This document shows positions 33,855 to 40,034 of a stretch of 64,000 nt of DNA, one piece after another. Position 1 is the stretch's first letter; each line of letters opens with the position of its first letter. Origin of the DNA: Lachnospiraceae bacterium (GTDB lineage: Bacteria; Bacillota; Clostridia; Lachnospirales; Lachnospiraceae); assembly GCA_910575555.1 (NCBI GenBank), contig CAJTFX010000002.1, positions 245,280-309,279 of the forward strand, written 5' to 3'. A program made the translations under genes and the position numbers. The notes under the pieces were generated by a model. It worked only from the letters and a program-made list of their open reading frames with translations, was not told the DNA's origin and made no database searches.

Positions 33855-34768
33855 ACTTTCACCTCCAGTAATGTGAGAATCAGAGCCATTCGGACATAAA
33901 CGCCGTACTGTGCCTGCTTGAAATAGGCGGCTCTTGGATCGTCATCCACGTCCACGGATATTTCGTTTACTCTGGGAAGGGGATGCATGACAATCATGTC
34001 GTCTTTGGCCAGGGTCATTTTCTTCCGATCCAAAATGTAGAAATCCTTCATTCTTACGTAATCATCTTCGTTGAAGAACCGTTCCCGCTGTACTCTGGTC
34101 ATGTACAGGATGTCCAAATCCCCCATAGCGTCCTCCAGACGCTCCACTTCCTGGAAAGCAATATGGTTTTTCGTCAGAACATCTTCCCGGATATAGCTTG
34201 GAACCCGAAGCTCTTCCGGAGAAATCAGGATAAATTTGATATGGGGATAACGGATTAAAGCGTGAATCAGGGAGTGGACGGTGCGTCCGAATTTCAGATC
34301 GCCGCAGAGACCGATGGTTAGATTGTCCAGCCGTCCTTTCAAAGAGCGGATGGTAAGCAAATCGGTTAAGGTCTGGGTGGGATGCTGATGTCCGCCGTCT
34401 CCGGCATTGATGACAGGAATTGTGGATCTCTGAGATGCTACCAGGGGAGCGCCCTCTTTGGGATGACGCATGGCGCAGATATCTGCATAACTGGAAATTA
34501 CGCGGATGGTATCGGAAACACTTTCCCCTTTGGATGCGGAACTGCTGTCTGCACTGGAGAATCCAAGCACGCTTCCGCCGAGATTCAGCATGGCGGCTTC
34601 AAAACTCAATCTTGTTCTGGTACTGGGTTCATAGAAACAGGTTGCAAGTTTTTTCCCCTCGCATGCTTTGGCATATTTTTGAGGATTCTTTTCAATATCG
34701 TTTGCCAGGGTAAGCAGCTTGTCCAGCTCCTCCACAGACAAATCCAGCGGACTCATTAAATGTTGCAT
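33848..34768 (-). CDS. pyrB: Aspartate carbamoyltransferase catalytic chain
   Basis: Joins carbamoyl phosphate and aspartate in pyrimidine synthesis. The 306-residue protein has the carbamoyl-phosphate motif [13 protein letters not shown], then the Ser-Lys loop [12 protein letters not shown] and the aspartate loop [18 protein letters not shown] is the late conserved block. GGAGG precedes the ATG. Its promoter is at 34814-34842, leaving a leader of only about 40 bases, so no PyrR-type attenuator is present. The other pyr genes are not in the window. Confidence 0.96.
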   Translation of the reverse strand: MQHLMSPLDLSVEELDKLLTLANDIEKNPQKYAKACEGKKLATCFYEPSTRTRLSFEAAMLNLGGSVLGFSSADSSSASKGESVSDTIRVISSYADICAMRHPKEGAPLVASQRSTIPVINAGDGGHQHPTQTLTDLLTIRSLKGRLDNLTIGLCGDLKFGRTVHSLIHALIRYPHIKFILISPEELRVPSYIREDVLTKNHIAFQEVERLEDAMGDLDILYMTRVQRERFFNEDDYVRMKDFYILDRKKMTLAKDDMIVMHPLPRVNEISVDVDDDPRAAYFKQAQYGVYVRMALILTLLEVKVC

Positions 34769-34813
34769 ATTTTTCCTCCTGAAATTAAATAGTATGAATC
34801 ATGGGTTTTGAAT

Positions 34814-34842
34814 ATCATATAACAGAAGGGTGTAAAATGCAA
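34814..34842 (-). promoter_or_regulatory. Promoter of pyrBI
   Basis: On the minus strand TTGCAT (34837-34842) and TATGAT (34814-34819) are 17 bases apart, about 45 bases before the pyrB start codon. Confidence 0.75.
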
Positions 34843-34923
34843 GCATAATCCGCAGGAAGATGCATATTCCTTACCGTATTTCTGCTCCGGGGATTCTTCC
34901 ATTGCAAGAACGGGGAAAATATG

Positions 34924-35068
34924 GTAAACTGCCATCATGCTCAGCCTGCCGTCCGGCGGGCCGCATGGCCATCCAAACTATGGAAGCCAAGGGCTTTCAT
35001 AGTAAACTGCCATCATGCTCAGCCTGCCGTCCGGCGGGCCGCATGGCCATCCAAACTATGGAAGTCAA
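34924..35068 (+). repeat. Repeat family 3, two tandem units
   Basis: Units of 78 bases start at 34924 and 35002; the second ends early near 35068. Each begins GTAAACTGCCATCATGCTCA, holds CCGTCCGGCGG and GGGCCGCATGGCCATCC, and ends in CTATGGAAG. The units are almost identical to each other and match 13080-13157 in reverse. The open frame across them is accidental. They occupy most of the 324-base gap between pyrB and the PH-domain gene. Confidence 0.85.
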
Positions 35069-35092
35069 ATTGAGGAATAGAGAGGTGTTTTT

Positions 35093-35464
35093 ATGAACAG
35101 CGAAAGAGAATATCAGGAGAGGAAGCGAATTTTGTTTTTCGGGCTTCCGTGGACGTTTACAAAATATACGATAGGAAAGGAAATCCTTACCGTGAATACA
35201 GGCCTTTTAAAGACAGAGGAAAATTACTGTTATCTGTACAAAATACAGGACGTGAAAATGACCACTACTTTAATAGAGCGTATATTCGGCCTGTCAACTA
35301 TTACCTGCTATACCGGAGATGTGACCCATCCCCAGCTTGTTTTGCTGCATATCAAACATGCCAGGGAGATTAAGGATTTTATTCTGGAAACGGCCGAGGA
35401 AGCCAGACAGAAGAGAAGAACCATGAATACCTTAGATATCGGAGCGGAGGATATGGAGGTATAG
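35093..35464 (+). CDS. Small PH-domain-like protein
   Basis: A 123-residue protein resembling the bacterial PH (DUF304/bPH_2) fold: a charged start, then FFGLPWTFTKYTIGKEILTVNTGLL, quoted over two strands, and YCYLYKIQDVKMTTTLIERIFGLSTIT, where the pattern of basic and hydrophobic residues is typical of YdbS/YdbT proteins. Unlike these, it has no clear membrane segments. AGAGGTG lies 6 bases before the ATG. Its function is unknown. It stands alone between repeats. Confidence 0.65.
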   Translation: MNSEREYQERKRILFFGLPWTFTKYTIGKEILTVNTGLLKTEENYCYLYKIQDVKMTTTLIERIFGLSTITCYTGDVTHPQLVLLHIKHAREIKDFILETAEEARQKRRTMNTLDIGAEDMEV

Positions 35465-35500
35465 AGCGAACCGTCTATCGCTGCCGGGACTGTAAAGTCT

Positions 35501-35640
35501 GTGTGTGAAAGGGAAATCCGGCAGTTCTGTTTTACGAACAGTCCGGCCATTCAAACGCGGGCGTTTAAAAGAGTTTTTACGGCAGTTCTGTTTTACGGAC
35601 GATCCAGCCATTCAAATATGGGCGTTTAAGAGGGCTTTTT
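35501..35640. repeat. 61-bp tandem repeat with a family 1 remnant
   Basis: Two units start at 35519 and 35580: CGGCAGTTCTGTTTTACG, then a variable CAGTCC/GATCC, GCCATTCAAA and GGGCGTTTAA. The stretch before them, TGTGTGTGAAAGGGAAATCC, resembles the right arm of foldback family 1. The second unit runs into the 3' end of the minus-strand membrane-protein gene and supplies its last 20 or so codons. Confidence 0.75.
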
Positions 35641-36035
35641 TCCTTGCGGACAGAAGGCTTTGTCAGCAGTTTTTCAAAAACAAGGCCGGCCATCATCCAT
35701 AAAGGGGTATAGTCCAGCCGTATGACGCCTCTGATATTGGCGGGGGAGCTGCTGTAGTCCCAGGGGCACATCTGATGTTTTTTCAGGATGCTGCCGCTGA
35801 CATATTCCCCCAGAAAGATAAAGCAGGAATAGAAAAATGCCCGCAGCAGCGCAGGGAGGCGCTGAAGCAGACGGCAGACAGGTTTGAGAAAGGCAGCCAT
35901 GCCGTAGATGGGAAACATCCAGAGGGAGGTTCTGCCCATAAGCTGCAGTTCGCGTCTGCGGAAGGAGCCGAAGGAAGTGAACAGTATTTCCAGGCACCAT
36001 CCGGCAAACCCGCAGAGAAGAAAATTTTTTTTCAT
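35577..36035 (-). CDS. Putative ABC-transporter permease-like membrane protein (CmpB-like)
   Basis: A 152-residue membrane protein resembling the CmpB/PF06541 group. It starts MKKNFLLCGFAGWCLEILFTS and has the family block LMGRTSLWMFPIYGMAAFL, then GEYVSGSILKKHQMCPWDYS and a last hydrophobic segment DYTPLWMMAGLVFEKLL. The start at 36035 has AAAGGAGG 5 bases upstream; the open frame before it lacks a site. The last 20 or so residues are encoded by a tandem-repeat unit, so the native end has probably been replaced. Function unknown. Confidence 0.75.
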   Translation of the reverse strand: MKKNFLLCGFAGWCLEILFTSFGSFRRRELQLMGRTSLWMFPIYGMAAFLKPVCRLLQRLPALLRAFFYSCFIFLGEYVSGSILKKHQMCPWDYSSSPANIRGVIRLDYTPLWMMAGLVFEKLLTKPSVRKEKSPLKRPYLNGWIVRKTELP

Positions 36036-36151
36036 GTCGGCCTCCTTTGAAGCGTGGCGGAAAATCATCTTGGGGACGAAAGAATCATTGGATTATTATG
36101 CCGGATATTCTGCGTTTTATGCAGTAAGGCTGAAATTTTCTTAAAAAAAGA

Positions 36152-36180
36152 TTGACGGGACAGGCAAAAGAGATTACTAT
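36152..36180 (+). promoter_or_regulatory. Promoter of the lipoprotein gene
   Basis: TTGACG (36152-36157) and TACTAT (36175-36180) are 17 bases apart, 36 bases before the start codon. Confidence 0.65.
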
Positions 36181-36216
36181 AGTAATGTAGCTAAATTTAC
36201 GAAAAGGAGTAATGTT

Positions 36217-36852
36217 ATGAAGAGAATGAGAAAAGTAGCCTTACTGTTAGTTGCAGTTTTGGCAGCAGCAATGTTAGGAGGGTGCGGCAGTTCTTTTGAT
36301 GCCAGCGGTTATGTGAAAGCTTTGTTGGATAATTCCTACAAGGGTGATTCAGCAGAATTTGTAGAGCAGAAGGTGGGCACGAAAGAGGAAGCTGAGAAGC
36401 TGTATGAAGAAGGCATTGATACGGAAATGTCAACCATGACAACCGGTATCACAATTTCTGAAGATCTGGAAGGAGAGTTCAGACAGGTAGTTCAGGACGT
36501 GTACAAAAATGTGAAGTATACGGTTGGGGATGCAACAAAGAAAGATGATGTTTATGAAGTAGAAGTAAAATGCCAGAAGATGGATATTTTTGCGCCTACT
36601 ATGGAAAAATTCTATGCAGCAATTGAGGCATATGACGGAGACACTACCGATGAAGATGCATTAAATGAGCAGGTTGTAATTATGCTGAGAGATGCATTTA
36701 AAGACGCACTGGCAAACGTGTCTTATGAAGACGAGCAGAGCGTTACCGTTCGTGTAGAACTGAAAGATAAAGTTTGGACTCCGAATGAAGATGATATTGT
36801 AAAACTGCAGGAGAGCCTGTTTGATACAGAAGCAGCGTCATCCATACAGTAA
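36217..36852 (+). CDS. Secreted lipoprotein, DUF5105-like
   Basis: A 211-residue lipoprotein. The signal peptide is RKVALLLVAVLAAAMLGGCG with the lipid-attachment Cys at residue 24. The mature part is acidic and mostly helical, with SFDASGYVKALLDNSYKGD and a second half VYKNVKYTVGDATKKDD. This layout is like DUF5105 lipoproteins common in Lachnospiraceae, for which no activity is known to me. AAAAGGAG lies 7 bases before the ATG. It has its own promoter and terminator, so it is a single-gene unit exposed outside the membrane. Confidence 0.8.
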   Translation: MKRMRKVALLLVAVLAAAMLGGCGSSFDASGYVKALLDNSYKGDSAEFVEQKVGTKEEAEKLYEEGIDTEMSTMTTGITISEDLEGEFRQVVQDVYKNVKYTVGDATKKDDVYEVEVKCQKMDIFAPTMEKFYAAIEAYDGDTTDEDALNEQVVIMLRDAFKDALANVSYEDEQSVTVRVELKDKVWTPNEDDIVKLQESLFDTEAASSIQ

Positions 36853-36898
36853 ACCGGCATTTTGCCGAAAATTCGGTTCGGGCAGCAGGTAAGTACAT

Positions 36899-36932
36899 AA
36901 GAGCCTTTATCCTATGGATAAAGGCTCTTTTT
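36899..36932 (+). terminator. Terminator of the lipoprotein gene
   Basis: Perfect 14-base arms, AAGAGCCTTTATCC and GGATAAAGGCTCTT, flank a 3-base loop and run into TTTC. Confidence 0.92.
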
Positions 36933-36969
36933 CTGTACAAAACGGCAGTTCCGACGTATCCGGAGAAAA

Positions 36970-37012
36970 GATGGGACTGTCGCATTAAGAAAAATGATAC
37001 AAGATATAGCTA
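36970..37012. repeat. Half-copy of the foldback seen at 52821
   Basis: CTGTCGCATTAAGAAAAATG followed by ATACAAGATATA resembles the left arm of the 52821-52912 foldback (CTGCTGCATTAAGAAGTAAA then CATACAAGATATAA). The right arm is absent. Confidence 0.5.
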
Positions 37013-37039
37013 GTTTGTGGGGGTTAATGGAAAGGTGCG

Positions 37040-38443
37040 TCACCCCTGCATCCGGCGGCAGGCTTCCAAAACTGCTTCCTGTACTTTTGCGAAAGGAACT
37101 TTACACTGCCGTGCGGCAGCCGCCACATCTTCGTATTCCGGTTTGCACTTGTGAATGCCGTAGCCGGTGCTGATTTTTACAGTGATTTCACCGTAAGGGG
37201 TGCGGACTTTCCGAAACTGGGCGTCCAGGGTTCTCCGGTAGCAGGGCTGAATCCGGATGCCCCGGGTGGTGGTATGGGTCAGAATCAGCCTGCTGAAACG
37301 GCTCTCCTCCTCTAAATTGCACAGGCAGGTGAGAAGAAGCCCGGTGCGGTTTTTCTTCATATGAATGGGTGTGGTAAATACATCTAATGCGCCTGCCTCC
37401 ATCAGAAGGTTTACCGCGTAGGAAACGGCCTCCGGCGTCATATCGTCCAGGTTGCAGGAAAGCTCTAAAATCTGGTCCAGGCTGTGGAACTGTTCGGTGT
37501 AAAAATCAGGGTGGGTTTCCTCCTCTGTCATACGGGTCAGGGGCCGTCCGGAATAAGAATCCGGAAGCTGTCTGGGGGAAGGAACCGGCAGAATGCTCAT
37601 ATTGCCCTGGAATGCCCGCAGGCAGTTGGCAGAGGGAAAATCTCTGGTTCCCATGCCGTAACCGGTTTTTTCCACAGCCATGGGCGGCATGGCGGTAAAC
37701 TGGCTGACGAAGTGTTTCAGCAGTGCGGCTCCGGTGGGAGTGCAGAGTTCACCCTCAATCGTTCCGCCGTAAATGGGAACGTCTTTTAAGATTTCCGCTG
37801 TGGCAGGCGCAGGAACCGGCAGAATTCCGTGAGCGCAGCGGACGCTTCCGCTTCCCACATGGATGGGTGAGGCAAGAATCTGCTCCGGATTCAGAATTTC
37901 CAGAAGCATGCAGCATCCAACCACATCCATCAGCGCATCCAATGTTCCCACTTCGTGGAAATGAATCTGGGAAATATCTGTATGATGGGCAGAGCTTTCT
38001 GCTTCGCCGATAAGGCCATAGACTGCTTTTGCGTGTTCTCTGATCGAAACGGAAACCGGAAGGCTGTCAATCTGCGCAAGCATTTCCGGATAGCTTGTGT
38101 GCAGTGTATGGCCGTGCAGGTGGGAGTGGGCCTGGGGGCTGTCAGTATGGTGCACATGGGAATGTCCTTCAGGGCTGTCCATGTGGTGTTCATGGAGATG
38201 GACGTGTTCATGTTCGGGAGAATCAGAAGTATCCGTCTGCCCTAAAATGACAACATTCATTTTCGTTCCCCAGATTCCGCATTTCTCAGAAGGAACGGCC
38301 TTTATCATAAGTTTGTCAGGAAACAGGCTGTTCATGGAGTCTAAAAATTGCTTTTGTTCTGATTCCGTCAAAAGTTCGTAGAGGGCGCCCATCAGCATAT
38401 CTCCGGCTGCGCCCATGTTGCATTCAATAAATAATGTTTTCAT
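37040..38443 (-). CDS. larC: Nickel-pincer cofactor nickel chelatase LarC
   Basis: Inserts nickel into the pyridinium bisthiocarboxylate cofactor of lactate racemase and relatives. The 467-residue protein starts TLFIECNMGAAGDMLMGALY, a family signature. Other signs are FHEVGTLDALMDVVG and LSCNLDDMTPEAVSYAVNLL. An insertion of about 40 residues after residue 75 is very rich in His (repeats like HSHVHHTDSP and HSHLHGH), as expected for nickel binding. It overlaps larB by ATGA. The gene is full length with no frameshift, unlike some larC genes that need one. Confidence 0.93.
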   Translation of the reverse strand: MKTLFIECNMGAAGDMLMGALYELLTESEQKQFLDSMNSLFPDKLMIKAVPSEKCGIWGTKMNVVILGQTDTSDSPEHEHVHLHEHHMDSPEGHSHVHHTDSPQAHSHLHGHTLHTSYPEMLAQIDSLPVSVSIREHAKAVYGLIGEAESSAHHTDISQIHFHEVGTLDALMDVVGCCMLLEILNPEQILASPIHVGSGSVRCAHGILPVPAPATAEILKDVPIYGGTIEGELCTPTGAALLKHFVSQFTAMPPMAVEKTGYGMGTRDFPSANCLRAFQGNMSILPVPSPRQLPDSYSGRPLTRMTEEETHPDFYTEQFHSLDQILELSCNLDDMTPEAVSYAVNLLMEAGALDVFTTPIHMKKNRTGLLLTCLCNLEEESRFSRLILTHTTTRGIRIQPCYRRTLDAQFRKVRTPYGEITVKISTGYGIHKCKPEYEDVAAAARQCKVPFAKVQEAVLEACRRMQG

Positions 38444-39201
38444 GTGTTATTACCTCCTATATGATTAATCATGCTGGCCAGATAGCCGGCTCCAAATCCG
38501 TTGTCAATATTTACCACGCTGACCCCGCTGGCGCAGGAATTCAGCATGGACAGCAGAGCAGATAATCCCTGGAAATTCGCCCCGTATCCCACGCTGGTGG
38601 GAACTGCAATGACCGGGCAGTCGCTTAATCCCCCGATTACGCTGGCAAGGGCTCCCTCCATGCCTGCAACCGCCACAATCACGGTGGCTTTGGAGATGCT
38701 GTCCACATGGGAGAGAAGCCTGTGAATGCCGGCCACCCCCACATCGTAGAGCCGCGTGACCCGGTTGCCCATTACTTCGGCGGTGAGGGCAGCTTCCTCT
38801 GCAACGGGAATATCGCTGGTGCCTCCGGTGGCCACCAGAATCGTGCCGGAGGCGGTCAGGCGTTCCCTGCGGTTTACAACTCCCGTATGGGAAAGCTTTT
38901 CATAGGAAAGGGAGAACCGCTGGGACAGGTATGCGGCAGATTCTTCCGACAGCCGGGTGATCAGAATATTTTCCGGGCAGTGGGACAAAAGAGAATGAAG
39001 AATGCCTTCCATCTGTTCCGCTGTTTTGCCGGCGCCGTAAATAACCTCCGGCGCGCCCTGGCGTATTTGTCTGTGATGGTCTATTTTGGCGTATCCCAGA
39101 TCCTCAAAAGGGCTGATTTTTAATTTTTCATAAGCAGTGTGGATATCAAGAGCGCCCTCCTGGACCTTTTGTAAAATGGATAACATGTGTTGTGACTCCA
39201 T
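38440..39201 (-). CDS. larB: Nickel-pincer cofactor biosynthesis protein LarB
   Basis: Carboxylates nicotinic acid adenine dinucleotide as the first step of the nickel-pincer cofactor. The 253-residue protein has an N-terminal helical part and a C-terminal PurE-like fold with TGGTSDIPVAEEAALTAEVMGN in two strands, VIVAVAGMEGALASVIGGL and AVPTSVGYGANFQG. AAAGGAG lies 6-7 bases before the ATG. A good promoter is at 39255-39283. LarE and the racemase LarA are not in the window, so they must be elsewhere or the cofactor serves another enzyme. Confidence 0.93.
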   Translation of the reverse strand: MESQHMLSILQKVQEGALDIHTAYEKLKISPFEDLGYAKIDHHRQIRQGAPEVIYGAGKTAEQMEGILHSLLSHCPENILITRLSEESAAYLSQRFSLSYEKLSHTGVVNRRERLTASGTILVATGGTSDIPVAEEAALTAEVMGNRVTRLYDVGVAGIHRLLSHVDSISKATVIVAVAGMEGALASVIGGLSDCPVIAVPTSVGYGANFQGLSALLSMLNSCASGVSVVNIDNGFGAGYLASMINHIGGNNT

Positions 39202-39254
39202 GGCATTCTCCTTTCCCCGTGTTTATATTATAATGTTCTGAATTGTTACGAATA

Positions 39255-39283
39255 ATTATAAAATTTTATCACAAAATAGTCAA
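39255..39283 (-). promoter_or_regulatory. Promoter of larBC
   Basis: On the minus strand TTGACT (39278-39283) and TATAAT (39255-39260) are 17 bases apart, about 50 bases before the larB start. Confidence 0.82.
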
Positions 39284-39538
39284 GGAAGCATTCAGAAGCC
39301 GGGAAATCAAATGATTTTGCATGTTATGAGCAAAATCCAATATTTTTCAAATATGGAAGAATGCACAAAAATCTGGAAAAATCAGGGGAAAACATGGAAA
39401 AATGCATAATTAAGAAAAAAGGGTATTGGGAAATAGGTACCTGAAAATTGTGATTTTTACAGAGAAAAAAGGGTGTTTTGCAAAGGAAAACTGGTTGTTT
39501 TTTGTGTTTTTTACTAACTGGAAAGAAAAAACGCAGAG
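39284..39538. other. AT-rich gene-free stretch
   Basis: No gene is supported in this part of the larB/HPr-like gap. The plus strand is rich in A and G, and TGGAAAAAT or TGGAAGAAT recurs near 39352, 39377, 39395 and again at 39549 inside the next promoter. The open frame on the minus strand is low complexity and has no ribosome site. Confidence 0.5.
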
Positions 39539-39567
39539 TTGACAAAATGGAAAAATGATGGCATAAT
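39539..39567 (+). promoter_or_regulatory. Promoter of the HPr-like gene
   Basis: TTGACA (39539-39544) and CATAAT (39562-39567) are 17 bases apart, 64 bases before the start codon. Confidence 0.8.
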
Positions 39568-39631
39568 TTGCCACAAGTTCAGATGAGAACTTAACCGTAA
39601 TCCAATGTTTTAAGAAAGGATGGTAAAAAAG

Positions 39632-39859
39632 ATGAATGAGAAAGTTATTAAATTAGCAGATGTTGAAGAAGTATGTGATTTTGTTCGTGCTGCTGGCATG
39701 TGTGATTTTGATATAGATATTTCAGACCAGCGCATGGTAATTGACGCCAAATCCATCTTAGGAGTGATGGGACTGGGCATAAGAAAAGAACTGACCGTGA
39801 AATACGGCGGAGAGGATCTCTCCTTTGAAAATGTGTTGAATAAGTATGCAGTAGCGTAA
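39632..39859 (+). CDS. Small HPr-like protein without the phospho-histidine
   Basis: A 75-residue protein with the second half of an HPr-type fold: FVRAAGMCDFDIDISDQRM, VIDAKSILGVMGLGIRKELTV matching the HPr block around Ser46 (AKSIMG in HPr). The N-terminal part lacks the GLHARPA motif with the phosphorylated His15, so it cannot carry phosphate in the PTS manner. AAAGGATGG lies 8 bases before the ATG at 39632; an ATG at 39620 falls inside that site. It is a single-gene unit with a strong promoter and terminator. A regulatory role through the Ser-like site is possible but not shown. Confidence 0.8.
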   Translation: MNEKVIKLADVEEVCDFVRAAGMCDFDIDISDQRMVIDAKSILGVMGLGIRKELTVKYGGEDLSFENVLNKYAVA

Positions 39860-39942
39860 ATTGGATTGCGATTGACGCCGGGCTTTGTTCGGCAGAGTTC
39901 CGGCATCCAGAAAATTAAAACAACAGAATAGACAAACGTCCA

Positions 39943-39976
39943 AAAAAGATGCATAATAAGTTATGCATCTTTTTTT
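39943..39976 (+). terminator. Terminator of the HPr-like gene
   Basis: AAAAAGATGCATAA and TTATGCATCTTTTT pair over 14 bases around TAAG, with extra T residues. Confidence 0.85.
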
Positions 39977-40034
39977 GTGCAGCGGCCGGGAAACATTTTG
40001 GGCTGATTAACAAGTGAAGGGAAACAGAAACAGC

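Noticed and set aside
34860..35096. 78-codon open frame over the family 3 tandem units
   Set aside because: It only reads through the repeat; its peptide repeats with the DNA and it has no start signal.
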